A DNA stretch of 64,000 bases from Sipunculus nudus (GCA_026874595.1 CM049313.1:26840008-26904007), one strand, 5' to 3'; numbered from the stretch's first letter, positions 11,936 to 24,290 are shown. The notes: a model not told the origin generated them from the letters alone. Numbers and translations: made by a program.

Positions 11936-12425
11936 ACTTTTAGTCATGCTGTGCTATAGCGATAGGTTTTTGTCCGTCGTCCTTCCGTCTGTCCGTCCGG
12001 CCAGCCGTCCGGCCATTAGCAGGGCACAAATTGTAACTGTAAGGGCTAGATACATGAACCCTATGCAGTCTTAGAGGTTCTAAAAAGATCTCCTTGCAGA
12101 TCTGAAATGAGGTCACTGTGACCTATATTCTCTGAGTTACGAGGTGTGTTTGCACCTCCCAGAATTAATTCTTATAGCCAAAATAATCATCCCAAACCTT
12201 ACATGTCAGTAGAGGAACAAACCTTTTGATATTTAGGTCTTAGGGTCAAAGGTCAATGTCACAGGACCAGCTTCTTGAAAAAAGTTGTGGATGCATTTCA
12301 AGTCAGACTTTTCATCCCAAACCTTCCATCTTCCAAGTATGGTCAGATACCATATGGAATACCATCAGGCTTTAAATACAGGTCATGCTTGTCAGCTGAG
12401 CGTCATGACCCATGGATCACTTGTT
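11936..12425 (+). mobile_element. Short family A (Helentron-like) element
   Basis: A compact copy of about 490 bp with both ends: AGCTCAGCTGACTTTTAG after a T5 run, a GTCC tract (TCCGTCTGTCCGTCCGGCC), one internal unit with GGGTCAAAGGTCA at 12243, and the terminus GTCAGCTGAGCGTC ... CATGGATCACTTGTT. The 5' motif GCTCAGCTGAC is repeated inverted (GTCAGCTGAGC) about 35 bp from the 3' end, the asymmetric inverted-repeat arrangement seen in Helentron-type elements. Confidence 0.75.
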
Positions 12426-13677
12426 TATCAAATTTACTGAATCTTTTATTCTAGTTAATAAAATTAAGCATTTACTGAAAACTCCCATGTACAATACTTT
12501 TTTTGAATAGTGATTATAGGAATAATCTTGAAGATTCCATGTTGTGGTATCCTGTTCTTTTAAGCAATATTATCTCATAAAAATAATTTTCTTTTAAATT
12601 CAGTTTAAACATTTTTTTGTTTAAATCATAATAAATTATATGTGTATGCATAATTTGACATGATGTGAGCCAAACTATGGATAAATATTGATGCATCTTA
12701 CAATTCTGAATGAACTAATTTTTTCAGATTTTTTTTATTGAAAATTTTAAAAAATTGTAAAAATAAAAAAGTGAATCGGATTAAAAATATTAATGCTAAA
12801 AATGGATATGCTAAAAATTAGGGTTTAATATAGAAGCATTATTCCCATGAGAGTGAAATAAAGGTATCACTCCTTTCTGTCCACTTGTCTGTCAATCTGT
12901 AAATATTTCAAATGCAACACAGTATCTCAAAACTGTTACTGTTTTTCTTATGGCAGTCTTGTGAGAGTATTAGTTTTGCAATCATATATGTAGAACTTAA
13001 CTAACCAAGTAGGAAGTCCCTTTTATCATAGCTCTCATATGCTAATACATAAAACAATTACAGTAGAAATAAGCATATTTTGCATTTGCTGAAATTTTTC
13101 AAACTTCAGCTGAGCACGGTGACCCATGGGTCCCTTGTTTAAATGTTTAAGAAAAGATTGGGTTCATTGATTTTTGTTAGTCATAGAAAGCTTAAGTTGG
13201 TCTTGAGGCCATTATTTCAAATTTAGGGCTGCAATAGTCTCCTTCTGCAAAACCCTTGTTTCGATTTATGTAACATTGAACAAAAATGATTCATTGGTGG
13301 CATTAATTCAAGTTTACTTAAAGGATTTTTGGCACAATTATTAGACCTTTAAAAATGAAAGGACTGCATCTTTTATTATTCTAAACATTTTTATAAAAAA
13401 TCTTATGAATGCATCAGCTTAAAAAAAACACATTTTAACCAAAGTCTTTCAGTATGTGTAAATAGATTAACAACAGGCCAAGATTGTGTCTGTATCTATA
13501 AAAACCTTGGCAGACTGCCAGCTATTTCAGATTTGGCAAAAGGCTAAAGGTCATTGTGGATCTATTTAAAGCTGTGCCAGGCTGCCAACTGTATCAGATT
13601 AGGCAACAGGTCAAGAGTTCACTCATTGAAGTAACTTCATTTTATTTATAGCATTGGCAGACTGCCAACTGTGTCAG

Positions 13678-16600
13678 CAGTGTTTGCGACTTAGCATTCG
13701 ATGGAACAGGCCAGCTGGGCCTGTACTGTCCTAAAGTTGCAGGCCCAGTTCAAATGTTACAGGCCCAATTAACATTTTTTTAAAGAATCATTACATGACC
13801 TTAATATCAACTAAAATTATGATAAACTCTGTGTATATTTCAGGGTACATACTAAATAGAATGGCTAATATCTTTCAGAAAAATCACATTGTGAAATGTA
13901 CAAACATAGAGGATCTTATGTTAGAAAAGGTTCCCTGCATTGCAATAACCCATATTGGATCTGATCAAAAAGGTTTCATGCGATATGTGTAACATGCATC
14001 TAGTCGTATAACGGCGGATGATTTATATGGATTTATTCATACTATGACAAAGGACAAAGAAACTGTCAACATTTCATTTAACCAGGGCAAATCAGTATAC
14101 TAAACTGATCATGACAAAATTCCAGCATAACATGATCTGAACATAGTGAATTAAAAAGCTTGAGGAAAAACATAAAATATTTTGATTTCTAACAATTAGG
14201 AACAGCTCTTTTACAGTATGGAAGATATATGAGAGTTCTCGCCATATTATTTCAGCGTAAAGGGCAGATATGCCGTTAAGTGTTAATATTAAGCATGTCA
14301 CTGTGTGCCGGATGAAGACTGGAAACAGTCCACGTTTAAATCCCAACAAATCCTCTTTATTGTTTTGACACGTTTATCTGCTCCCTGGCAGCAGACATCA
14401 CATTGCATAAATGTTATTGTCATGAGGTGATCGTTGCGTTTCTGTGACCCAGTAAAACAAGTGCTCCTTTGCATACGCTTGGTTGATATTTGCTCCTTCT
14501 CATCTCTGTTTGAGCAGCACGAATCTCATACTTGTTGTCATCGCTGGTCAAGACACTGTGACAGCGACTTAATATCATGCCAGCCTGGCTATTTACCGGT
14601 TCGGTTAATGGTTGCTTATTCAAATAAATGGTTCCTTAGGAATATAAGGGTATAGGCCAATAGCGCTAGACGGAATTCCCATTTTCTCACTAAAATAAAT
14701 CAAATGGTGGCCATATCATCAACAAAGCTGGCATTTTTAAACAGATCTATTTTACTTATGCGAATTATATATAGCTTTATGGTTATAACTTTTGAACGTT
14801 ACACTGCAGTTATAAGGGTTCAGGTTTCTTGATAGTTTGAGAAAACCCCAGAAGAACATATGTCATCTCCAAAGTGAACAGATCATTGCCGATTATCTGC
14901 TTTTGATATTCCATTTGTACTCGCTGGCCATTTCCCGCCAAAAAAGATCACAACTGAATGAAACTAATCAGCAGGCATATATAGTATACTACGAGTCTCT
15001 GACAGACTCTCTTTCTGGGGTGCTAGGTGGGGCGTCTTTTCCATCAAACGCATGACATATAGCTATATGCAAATAAGCTGTCAATCAATTTCTCACAAAA
15101 TTAGAATGATATAGACAGCAGTGGCCACCCCTGTCTCATTTTTTTAGCTCAGCTGACTATAAGTCATCTGAGCTATAGTCGTGGTCCATTGTCCGCCGTC
15201 CGTCTTTCCGTCCGTCCAGATGTCCGTCTGTAAGACTGGCACGTTTCGACACCATTGGACCTACGAATCTGAAATTCAGCATACAATTAGATGTCCCTAA
15301 AATCTCCTACCATGCCGATATTTGGGTCAATAGGACTTCGTTCCTTCGAGATATTAAGGAAAACCTCAATTTTTTATTAGAAATTCATTTTCACACTTCA
15401 GGACTGCCTAATATCAAAACCATTCATCTGGTTTTATTCATATTTTCCATAAATATTCCTCTATATAGTTTCTATGTACATACCAGAAATTAAGTCAGTA
15501 TAATTTAATTTTAAAAAGTTATGGGCCCAAACATAATGGACTTTGTAAAAAAATCAGGAAAGACATTTGGTCACTTAAGACCAAAAGTGTTAAAGGTAGG
15601 GACTTTTTTTCAGTAATACAACTTTAACTAATCAAAATTTAATTGTATACCAAAAATTCGATCAAAATCTGTTAAATTTTTTTAAATATTGGCAAAAATA
15701 ATAAAATTGGTACCTTAAATTTTGCCCAACTTTGGCCTAGGCACGTTTTTTTCCTGTAAGTACTGTGGATTTAATTTTCACAGCATGTGCACATAAGAAT
15801 TTAATCTGTTAAAATCTGAAATTTGAAAATAAAAGCTGCAAAATTAGGCTAGTTAGGCTCTTGTTGTATTCCCTTACATTGTCAAGCAGTCCACCTTGGT
15901 GACTGTAGGTCATTCAGTGCAGCTCTCTATGCTCCCCAGGCTGTTGGCATAATGTTATGCAATCCCATCACTAGGGCAAGCCCTCTCTCTACTGAGTTGA
16001 GCTTGATCAGGCTGTCTTTAATACCATACCACAGGGAGCCTTTTTCTCTGGTACCACCCCCCCCCCCTCCCCCACCCCACACCCCATTCTGTTGACAGAC
16101 CCTCACTATGAACTAGATGAATCTTAAAATTAACATTTTTTTCAGCAACGAGCAGTAACAACGGAGACCCCTCCCCCCACCCACCCCTTCAATACACAGG
16201 ACTAATAAACAAGATGAATCTGATAATTTTAATGTTAAATAAATTCTTTTTGTTGAGACTTTGACAATTTTGATTTTTAAAAGAAAAAAATTTTCAGGAA
16301 TTTAATCCTAATATTCAATGTGATAAAATATAAGGATCTAATGTAAGTGCCAACTGACAAGATTTAAGAAGATATAAATACTTGTAGCATTTCATTCATA
16401 TCTCTTAAAGTTGGCGGGGCCTAGGTGTGAATAACACTGTTAACTTAGTATTAAAATTAGGAATATTGGTCAAACTTTGTGGGATTAATTTTCAACTCAT
16501 ATGGCCATATATTTAACTTTTGAAAACTTAATTACCTTCACACATTATTTGTTTATGAAATGTTACTTTTATATAACACTTACCGTAGGCCTATTTGTTC

Positions 16601-17680
16601 CCTTGGTGCATCACTAAATGGTTTAGCTTATGTCCGTTATTCTATAATTTACAGAGTTTCATTTTAGCAGGGCCATTTTCTCATAGCTTTTCTAATGAAA
16701 ATATACATGAAAAACCAAAAGAAATAAAAATATTTTGCAGTTACTAATATTTTCCAAAATTCAGCTGAGTGATGTGACCCATGGGTCCCTTGTTTTAAAA
16801 TGCCAAAGACCGCAGAAAAATAAAACTTGCAGGTATTCCTTATTGCTTTTCAGGATAGAGAAGGGAATATCACTTGACGTTACCAAATCTGTTGGGGAAC
16901 TAATACCAAAAGCTTCAGGCGAATATGAAATATTCACTTTCCGTCGAATGTACACGCAAACGTCATTGTAATATATCAGTAACGTGCGATGTTAAATTTG
17001 TGAGTCTGACCTGCCACTATTAATCTACACATCAATATTATTGAGGGAGCTTGACATCTTTAAATTTTATCCTTTCAGACAATGTAAGACATCTGATAAT
17101 GGAGTAATTCAAAGACATAGAATGTAAAATAATTCAAATAAACATCGTTAAAGCAGTTAGAGAACAATGGCCCGGACAGTCGAAGAAATGATTGAATTTT
17201 CACGGAAGAAGTATTGCAGAATTTATATCCCTCGATAATCATGTAAAGGGTCCTGCGGAGATTGACACTGCCAACATGACTTGTATGGAACCACCTGATT
17301 GGAGAGAAAGATGGTGACTATACCAAACGAGCAGAGCTAAAATGTAGAGGCTCAGGATTCACGAACATAACGTGTCGGTTTGGAAAATTTGCATATGGAA
17401 ACTTGATTTCAGTCAAACTCCCTTTAAACAAAGTCCAACGTCGAACTCATGCACCATCAATCAGGGAACCTTTGAAACTTTTTTGGGGACTTTTCCATTT
17501 CCCAAAAAGGCAGTGACTGAAGCGGACGAACAACACGGCATGAAACGATAAAAAATAGAGCAGGTATTTTGCAAATAAAAATCTAGCAAGCCCACCGGGC
17601 CTGATATGCTTTAGAGCTGCTGGCCCGAAGCAATTTTAACCAGCCACGGGCCTGCGGGCCGGCGCTAGTCGCAAACGCTG
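13678..17680. mobile_element. hAT-type DNA transposon, non-autonomous or decayed
   Basis: Terminal inverted repeats CAGTGTTTGCGACTTAGC (5') and, in reverse complement, CAGCGTTTGCGACTAGC (3'). The 8-bp target duplication is TGTGTCAG at 13670-13677 and TGTGTCAT at 17681-17688 (one mismatch). Eight-bp duplications and CAGNG ends are established hAT traits. Two family E copies (near 23575 and 32855) show the uninterrupted site CAACTGTGTCAGATTATGC. GC-rich GGGCCTG/CAGGCCC motifs recur close to both ends and could be transposase-binding subterminal repeats. No transposase domain was recognised; open frames inside are short. About 1.65 kb of its 4.0 kb is a nested family A element. Confidence 0.88.
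15146..16794 (+). mobile_element. Family A (Helentron-like) element, subfamily 1
   Basis: Complete at both ends. The 5' end AGCTCAGCTGACTATAAG, then TCATCTGAGCT, forms a near-perfect 13-bp hairpin after a T7 run, followed by GTCC units (CCGTCTTTCCGTCCGTCC). The interior shares AATATCAAAACCA, GGGCCCAAACATAATG and ACCTTAAATTTTGCCCAAC with the copy at 25015. The 3' end is TTCAGCTGAGTGATG, then TGACCCATGGGTCCCTTGTT; TGACCCATGGGTCA-type palindromes mark this terminus. It lies inside the hAT element. Confidence 0.85.
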
Positions 17681-18287
17681 TGTGTCATATTATGCAACAG
17701 GTCAAGGTATCACTGAGTGCAGCCAGGTACAGGTCAAAACTTCATTCGGTCCAGCCAGGTGCAGGTCAAGAGTTCACTCAGTGCAGTAGCTTCAGCCAGC
17801 AGTTTGTCACAGTTCACTCAGGGCAACTGCCATTCTCACCTAAGCCTGGTCAGCCCAGTGCATCAAACAAAAGGGAAGTTTGTTGTATTGGCCTGATATT
17901 TTGACCTGTCTATGCATCATTGATGGCTTTCTTGTTCACAAGACAGGTGTCGCAACCTATAATGACTTTTGCATAGTGTATGTGCCTGCTTATTTCTAAG
18001 GAGGAATTTGATATATCAGCCTGAAATTGGGCATATTTATACATATCAGATAGCTTTATCGTGTACAAGACTGGTGGCGCCAGCTCCAGTCATTTTTGTT
18101 TTGTGTGCACCTATTCAGAATTTCAGCAGGGATGTTTGTGTAATAGTTTCTTGTTCAAAATGTTTAGTACTTGCATTGTTCATATACATGTTACACATGT
18201 ACTTGAAAAGGAATGGTCCAGCATTGAAGCATTATACCTGGTGTATATTCGATTGCACAGGTTCACATTAGGCCTGTAGGCCTTGTT

Positions 18288-18672
18288 TCACCTTTAGGGA
18301 CTACAGATTCCTTTAATGTTAAAATGCATAAAGAAAATATTATACATTCATTTTTAGACATTGCTTAGATTCATGACTTCAAAGTCAGTAAATAAATCTA
18401 TCAAGTACATGTAGGCACTATGATCATATTGTATTAGGCAGGTGAAACATGTCAATACAGATCATAAAATGTTTTTCTATTGCATGTAGGTAGCATAGAT
18501 GTACAGGCTTATTAATCATACTTCCAAGTGGCAGTAGCTTTGGCATTACCTTTTCAAATACAACTATATAATAAAAAAATTAACTTCTGTTCTGTATGCC
18601 AGGATTTTATAAATTTCTGTCATAACTATAAGGAAAATTCAGCTGAGTGCCATGACCCATGGGTTCCTTGTT
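18288..18672 (+). mobile_element. Family A 3' remnant just upstream of MSH3 exon
   Basis: AT-rich sequence ending in TTCAGCTGAGTGCC, then ATGACCCATGGGTTCCTTGTT at about 18672, a slightly mutated family A 3' terminus. The element end is only about 53 bp from the first base of the MSH3 exon at 18726, so it lies within the acceptor neighbourhood of the intron. Confidence 0.65.
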
Positions 18673-18725
18673 CTGTTTTAAAGTATGTTAATTTGCTGTA
18701 CAGATTTGATTAATGTACATTTCAG

Positions 18726-18842
18726 ATTGCAGCCAGGGAGCTGAACATTTTCTGTCACGTGGATCACAACTTCATGACAGCCAGTATCCCTGTTCAGAGA
18801 TTGTTTGTTCATGTGCGAAGACTGGTGACTAAAGGTCATAAG
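18726..18842 (+). CDS. MSH3: MSH3 internal exon: mismatch-binding domain continued
   Basis: A 117-bp, phase 0 exon of 39 codons following TACATTTCAG and ending at CATAAG before GTCAGT. It encodes [10 protein letters not shown] at the start, then [10 protein letters not shown], and ends RRLVTKGHK, continuing directly from the EDAE end of the previous exon. The order and residues are those of MutS domain I in eukaryotic MSH3; [10 protein letters not shown] is especially characteristic. No substitution breaks the frame, so the exon looks under selection. It is an island between transposons: a family A end lies about 53 bp upstream and a family E 5' end about 310 bp downstream. Confidence 0.95.
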
Positions 18843-19152
18843 GTCAGTGGTATGTGGCACAGTGTGGGGATAGATCATCATGACAGCAGTGTACTTTTAA
18901 GCTCATCTGTGAGCTGTAGCTGTGATATGGGGTCCTCCTGCTACATGTTGTCGGTCTGTTAACAGCTTAACTCAGCAATGGTTGGACAGATACTTACAAA
19001 GTGTGAATATATATATACTTGGTGATGCCCCCAACATATACAGTAATTTTAAACAAGGTTTTTTGTGGCCCTGAGAACTTGTACTCTTCTGAGCATTGGC
19101 CTATTATGCAATTATTTGGTAATTTTGAATCCATTTTTGTAATTCAATTTTT
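18843..19152. other. MSH3 intron, start
   Basis: Intronic sequence after donor GTCAGTGG. No repeat family or coding signal was recognised before the first family E-like 5' end at 19153. Confidence 0.45.
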
Positions 19153-19822
19153 AGAGAACCTGTTAGCTTGTGCGATGGTGTGGCATCATCTGCCAATTGT
19201 CGTCTGTACATAAACCCATACTATCTTGAAAGAGTAAGCAACACAAAATTTTATGCAAACAATTAGTCATCTAAAAAACTCTATTGAATTTTGCTTATTT
19301 TGGCTTACTGCATTTTTAGCGAACCTGTGAGCTTATGCGATGGTGTGTCGTCATCCGGCGTCCATTGTCCGGCGTCGGTCATCTGTACGTTAACCCATAC
19401 TATCTTGAAAACGGCAAGAGTAAGCATCACAAAATTTTATGCAAAAAAATAAGTCATCTAAAAAACTCTCTCGGATTTTGCTTATTTTTTGGCTAACTGC
19501 ATTTTCTTAGATTTTAAGGGGAAAAAGCTTAAAAAGCTTTAAAAATCTTCTTCTCTGAAACTGTTCAGCCAAATTGTCCAATATTTCACAGATATGATTC
19601 CTGGAACAATTTTTCTCAAGTTTGTTCGAATGGTTTCAGTTCGGTGATTTTTGGCCAAGTTACAGGAAGTTGAACTTAGTCATCTGCCCAAAAAAGAATA
19701 CTAAAATTACAATCTCAGAAACGGCTGGAGCTATCATCACCAAATTTTATGCCAATGTTGGTCACATGAGTCAAATATGAAATTGAGGTATTGGTGGCGC
19801 CACCTGCATTAGCCTTTTTTTT

Positions 19823-21393
19823 AGCTCAGCTGGCTGAAAGTCATCTGAGCTATAGTGATCACCCTTTGTCTGTCGTCCGTCTGTCTGTCTGTCTGTCCGT
19901 CCGTCCGTTAACCTGGCACAAATTGTAACCGCTGGACCTAGAAACTTGTAACTTGACATTCTGAGAGGTCCATGAAAAATCTTGTTGGAAACCAGAAATG
20001 AGGTCTCTGTTACCCATATCCTTTGAGCTATGGGGCCCCAAAGTACCCCCCAGAATAGTAAAAAAATTTCATACAAAAACTTCAGTATCTCATTAACTAC
20101 ATCACTGATGGTCATGATTTTTCGCATACATATTAATCATGAGATGTTCCATCAGTTCCTGCAGACTGGTGGCGCCACCTGTATTTTTCAATTTTTTACG
20201 AATTTTTTTCTCTATTTTTGAGACCTTTAAAAATGTGAACATCTGTTAACAAGGCACAAATGGTAAAGCTGAACCTAGAATCTTCATTATTGACACAGTG
20301 AGAGACCAATGAAAAGTCTCCATGGAAACCAGAAATGAGGTCTCTGTTACCCATATCCTTTGAGCTATGGCACTCCAAAGTACAGCTCAGAATAATGGAA
20401 AATTTGATACAAAAGCTGAAGTATCTGAACAACTAATGCAGAGATCACCATAATTGTTTGCATGGATATTGATCATGGAGTGTTTCATCAGTTTCTGCAG
20501 ACTGGTGGCACCACCTGTATTTGTTCAGGTTTTTTTACAATTTTTTTTTCTCTTTTTGAGACCTTTAAAGATATGAACATCTGTTAACAGGGCACAAATC
20601 ATAACAACTGGACCTAGAATCTTCATTCTTGACACACAGGGAGACCCATGAAAAGTCTCCATGGAAACCGAAAATTAGGTCTCTGTTACCCATATCCTTT
20701 AAGCTGTTTGGCTCCAAAATACCCCCCCCCCCAGAATAATAGAAAATTTGATACAAAAACCGCAGTATCTCAATAACTACAACACTGATGGTCATGATTT
20801 TTCGCATACATATTGATCATGAGGTGTTCCATCAGTTTCTGCAGACTGGGTGCGCCACCTCTATTTTTTTCAAATATTTTTGAAATTTTTTTCTCTATTT
20901 TTGAGACCTTTTAAGATGTGGTTATATGTCAACAGGGTACAAATGGTAACAACTGGACCTAGAATCTTCATTCTTGTCATGCAAGGAGGCCCATGAAAAG
21001 TGACTGTGGAAACTTGAAATTAGGTCTCTGTTTCCCATATCCTTCAAGCTATAGGACTCCGAAGTATCCCTCAGAATAATGGAAAATTTGATACAAAAGC
21101 TGAAGTATCTGAACAACTAATGCAGAGATCACCTTGATTCTTTGCATGTATATTGACCATTAAGTGTTTTTATTAGTTCCTGCAGACTGGTGGAGCCACC
21201 TGTATTTTTTTTAAGTTTACGCATTTTTTCTCTATTTTTGAAATATATATAAATGCAAAAACAATCTTGGCCTGTTGGTTAATCTGTTTGATGCTTCAGT
21301 TGAATGGGTATATACTACCATTCAGATGATAAAATTTTCTTTTTCAAATCTCTTCCCAGTCAGCTGAGCGTCATGACCCATGGGTCACTTGTT
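19823..21393 (+). mobile_element. Family A (Helentron-like) element, subfamily 2, complete
   Basis: 5' end AGCTCAGCTGGCTGAAAG, then TCATCTGAGCT, after T8; GTCTGTCTGTCTGTCCGTCC tract at about 19878-19909; four internal units of about 340 bp (landmark GAGACCTTTAAA- at about 20220, 20560 and 20906). The 3' end is CAGTCAGCTGAGCGTC, then ATGACCCATGGGTCACTTGTT. Family E copies without this insertion show the site as a plain T run at 31546-31551, so entry was between T residues with no target duplication. Open frames within are products of the tandem unit. Confidence 0.92.
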
Positions 21394-23113
21394 AAGGGGG
21401 TCATCAGTGCCAGTATCATACTGATGCTACAAAAAACTTCTTCTCTGAAACCATATGGCCAAATTGTTTAATATCACACAGAAATGATCCTAGGGTAGTG
21501 CTTTCTGAAGTTTGTTCAAATGGTCTCAGTTCAGTGACTTTTGGCTGAGTTATGGGAAGCTGAATTTAGTCATATGCCATAACATCCCATTTTAGCTAAG
21601 TGGCTACAAAGATCTTCTTCTCAAAAACCACTGGGCCAAATTCTTAGATCTCACATATTAATTATCCTTAGATGTTGAAAATTCAAGTTTGTTCAAATGG
21701 TTTATGTTCAGTGATTTTTGGCTGAGTTATGAGAAGCTTAACTTAGCCATTTTGCTGTATTTTCCCATATGAGTTATAAACCTGTAAAACGTTTTTTGAC
21801 TGAGGCCACTGAGGCAAATTTGTTTAATATTTTACAAGAATAATCCCCTGAATAATTCTTATAATAATTGTCTTTCATATTTCCAAAGAATGAATTTTGG
21901 CTGAATTATAAAGATTAAATGGAGTCATTTTACCATATATGTTAGCTGTGTGAAGCAGATACATCTAGCCTGGCATCATTTTATCAGCATCCCTTATATC
22001 ATGCCTCTAGTTAGATTTCAGGTTATCTATGGTAAATATTGACAAAAATGTTTTTTAAAAGCTTTTATAAAATGTAGATTTATGATTTTAGTTATCATAC
22101 ATTAACCCATAATTTCTCAGGAATAGCAGGAGCTACCATCTCCAGATTTTATGCAATAATCTGTCACATATCAAATGTTGTGGGATTCAGCTTATTTTTT
22201 TGTATCTGCATTTACTAAGATTTTATATGGAAAAAGCTTGAAAACCTTTAAAAATCTTCTTCTTGTAAATGGTCCAGCTAAATTGTTCAATATTTTACAG
22301 AAAGATCCCAGAGGCAAGCCCTCTCAAATTTGTTCAAATGATCTGCATTTGATAAATTACACAAATTTGAATTTAGTCATTTGGCCAAGTAAGTATACTG
22401 ACATAGTAATCTCAGAAATAACAGAAGCTAGCATTACCAAGTATTGCGCAAATGTTGGTCACATGACTCAAATTTGAAATTGCAGATTTCATGGTGCCAC
22501 CTACATTGACCTGTGATAAGGGGAAAACCTCATAATTTAAAGCCTCCTTCAGCTTAAAAATGTTATGATGAAACTGTCAAGTTAAATCATTCAATTTTTC
22601 AAAAGAATTATCCTAGGATATGGTTCTTTCAATCATATAAGAATAAATTGTGTTTGTTGATTTTTGGTTGAGTCATGAAAAGCTTAAGTTGGTCTTATGG
22701 CCATTATTATGGCCATTATTTCATACTGAGGACTGCAGTAGTGTTCTTCTACAAAACTGTTGTTTCAGTTATAACTTCTGTAACATTGCACAAAAATTAT
22801 TCTTAAGTGGCCTCTTTTCAAGTTTACTTGAATGATTTTTTATAGAATTATTGGACCTTTAACAATGAAAGGACTGCATCTTTTATTATTCTTGATATTT
22901 TGATAAAAAGTTTATGAATATGTCAGCCTGAAAAAAAAGCAGTTTAGCCAAAGTCTTTCAGTATGTGTAAACAGATTTACCAATAGGCCAAGATTGTGTC
23001 TCTATCTTAAATAGGTTGAGAAACTGCCAACTGTTTCAGATTTGACAACAGATCAAGAGTTCATTCAGTGCAGCCAGATTTAGGTCAAGAGTTCAATCAG
23101 TGCAACCAAGCAC

Positions 23114-23275
23114 AAGGCATGTGATCACCTCATGGGTGTCATGTGAACACCTCATGGGCACCATGTGATCACCTCATGGGTAGCATGTGATCACCTCACG
23201 AGTATCATGTGATCACCTCATGGTTAGCATGTGATCACCTCACGAGTATCATGTGATCACCTCATGGGTGTCATG
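23114..23275. repeat. 22-bp tandem repeat inside family E, about 7 copies
   Basis: Repeats of ATGTGATCACCTCATGGGT with a TATC/TAGC/TGTC spacer; each holds the palindrome TGATCA. Alternate units read CTCATGG and CTCACGAG, pointing to growth by duplication of a two-unit block. The homologous place in the family E copy at 32665-32740 has only three to four units. Confidence 0.88.
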
Positions 23276-23399
23276 CCCCTCAGGGCTGTATGTGGAGCCA
23301 ATCTGTGGGCTTATGCAATGGTGTGGCTACTATTTCAGATTTGGCAACAGGCCAAAGGTCAGTCTAGATCTATTTATAGCTTTGGCTGACTGCCAACTG

Positions 23400-23670
23400 T
23401 ATCAGATTAGGCAACAGGTCAAGAGTTCACTCAGTGCAGCCAGGTAAAGGTCAGGAGTTCACTCAGTGCAGTATCTGCATTCTATTTATATTTTTGGCAG
23501 ACTGCCCACTGCATCAGATTTGGCACCAAATCTGAGCCTGGATCTATTTTAAGCTTTGGCAGACTGCCAACTGTGTCAGATTATGCAACAGGTCAAGAGT
23601 TCACTCAGTGAGGCCAGGTACAGGTCAAAAGTTCACTCAGTCTAGCTAGGTGCAGGTCAACAGATTACTC
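23400..23670 (+). promoter_or_regulatory. Repeated AGGTCA/AGTTCA direct repeats in family E
   Basis: Units of about 30-40 bp contain AGGTCAAGAGTTCA or close variants (near 23418, 23448, 23590 and 23622), that is AGGTCA and AGTTCA spaced by 2 bp (DR2 type). The same motif recurs in the other family E copies near 13610, 17760, 32878, 32911 and 32943. Resemblance to nuclear-receptor sites is seen in sequence; binding is inference. Confidence 0.4.
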
Positions 23671-24290
23671 AGTGCAGTAGCCTGAGCCAGCAATTTGTCA
23701 CAGTTCACTCAGGGCAACTGCCTTTCTCACCTAAGCCTGGTCAGCCCGGTGCATCAGACCCAAGGTAAGTTTGACATATTGGCCTGGTATTTTGACCTGT
23801 CTATGTGTCTTTGATGGCTTTCTGGTTCACAAGACAGGTGTCGCCAGCTACAATGACTTTTGCACAGTGTATGTTCCTGCTTATTTCTACGGAGGAATTC
23901 AATATATCAGCCTGAAATTGGGTATATTTATACATATCGAATAGCTTTTCGTATACAAGACTGGTGGTGCCACCTACAATAATTTTTGTACAGTGTATGT
24001 CCCTGCTTATTTCTCAGAAGGGGTTTGATATATCAGTCTGAAATTGGGGATATGTATATATCTCTGATAGCTTCGTTGTATACAAGACTGGTGGTGCCAG
24101 CTACAATCATTTTTGTGTTTTGTGCATCCATGCCAGAATTCCAGCAGTGATGTTTGTGTAATTGTTTCTTATTCAAAATGTTTAGTACTTGCATCGTTCA
24201 TATATATGAAAAGTAATGGTGCAGCATTGAAGCATTATATCTGGTGTATATCCCAATGCACTGGTTCGCATTAGGCCTGTAGGCCTTGTT

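Larger units (their letters stand above)
10122..13139 (+). mobile_element. Family A (Helentron-like) element, subfamily 3
   Basis: Begins after a T6 run with AGCTCAGCTGACTTTCAG and an imperfect second hairpin arm, followed by a GTCC/GTCT tract (TCCGTCTGTCCGTCCGGCCG). It holds several roughly 140-150 bp internal units, each ending in a cluster of AGGTCA half-sites, and reads on to a terminus TTCAGCTGAGCACGG, then TGACCCATGGGTCCCTTGTT at 13139. A second, short family A copy (11936-12425) lies inside it. No transposase, Rep or helicase frame is seen, so it would be non-autonomous. That 10122 and 13139 are ends of one element is inferred. Confidence 0.65.
13140..18287 (+). mobile_element. Family E 3' portion, interrupted by a hAT element
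   Basis: From 13140 the sequence follows the second half of family E (compare 22630-24290): TTCATTGATTTTTGTTAG, the TGCATCTTTTATTATTC region, repeated TTGGCAGACTGCCA and GGTCAAGAGTTCACTCA motifs. It ends with CACAGGTTCACATT, then AGGCCTGTAGGCCTTGTT at 18287. A hAT element (13678-17680) splits it, and the family E reading resumes exactly afterwards (ATTATGCAACAGGTCAAGG). The matching 5' half is not contiguous; it may be the fragment at 4094. Confidence 0.75.
19153..24290 (+). mobile_element. Family E (Helentron-like) element with a nested family A element
   Basis: Two tandem 5' ends occur: a worn AGAGAACCTGTTAGCTTG at 19153 and a good AGCGAACCTGTGAGCTTATG at 19318 after a T5 run, each followed by GTCC/GGCGTCC sequence. 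The body matches the copy at 31081 almost throughout. It contains a 22-bp tandem repeat (23114-23275), repeated GGTCAAGAGTTCACTCAG motifs, several ACTGGTGGTGCCACCTAC palindromes and the terminus CTGGTTCGCATT, then AGGCCTGTAGGCCTTGTT at 24290. The 5' GAACCTGTG is repeated inverted as CACAGGTTC-like sequence before the terminal AGGCCT hairpin. Family A at 19823-21393 interrupts it. It fills most of the MSH3 intron between 18842 and 24848. Confidence 0.85.

Noticed and set aside
15146-16794. Family A as a classical TIR transposon or MITE
   Set aside because: The 3' copy of the inverted repeat is subterminal, not terminal, and comparison sites show no target duplication.
19771-20127. Frames of 60-118 codons recurring in family A (on - strand at 19771, 46826, 47491, 56278 and elsewhere) as a conserved protein
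   Set aside because: Similarity follows the DNA unit, frames shift and stop freely between copies, and there is no known domain; a by-product of the tandem repeat.
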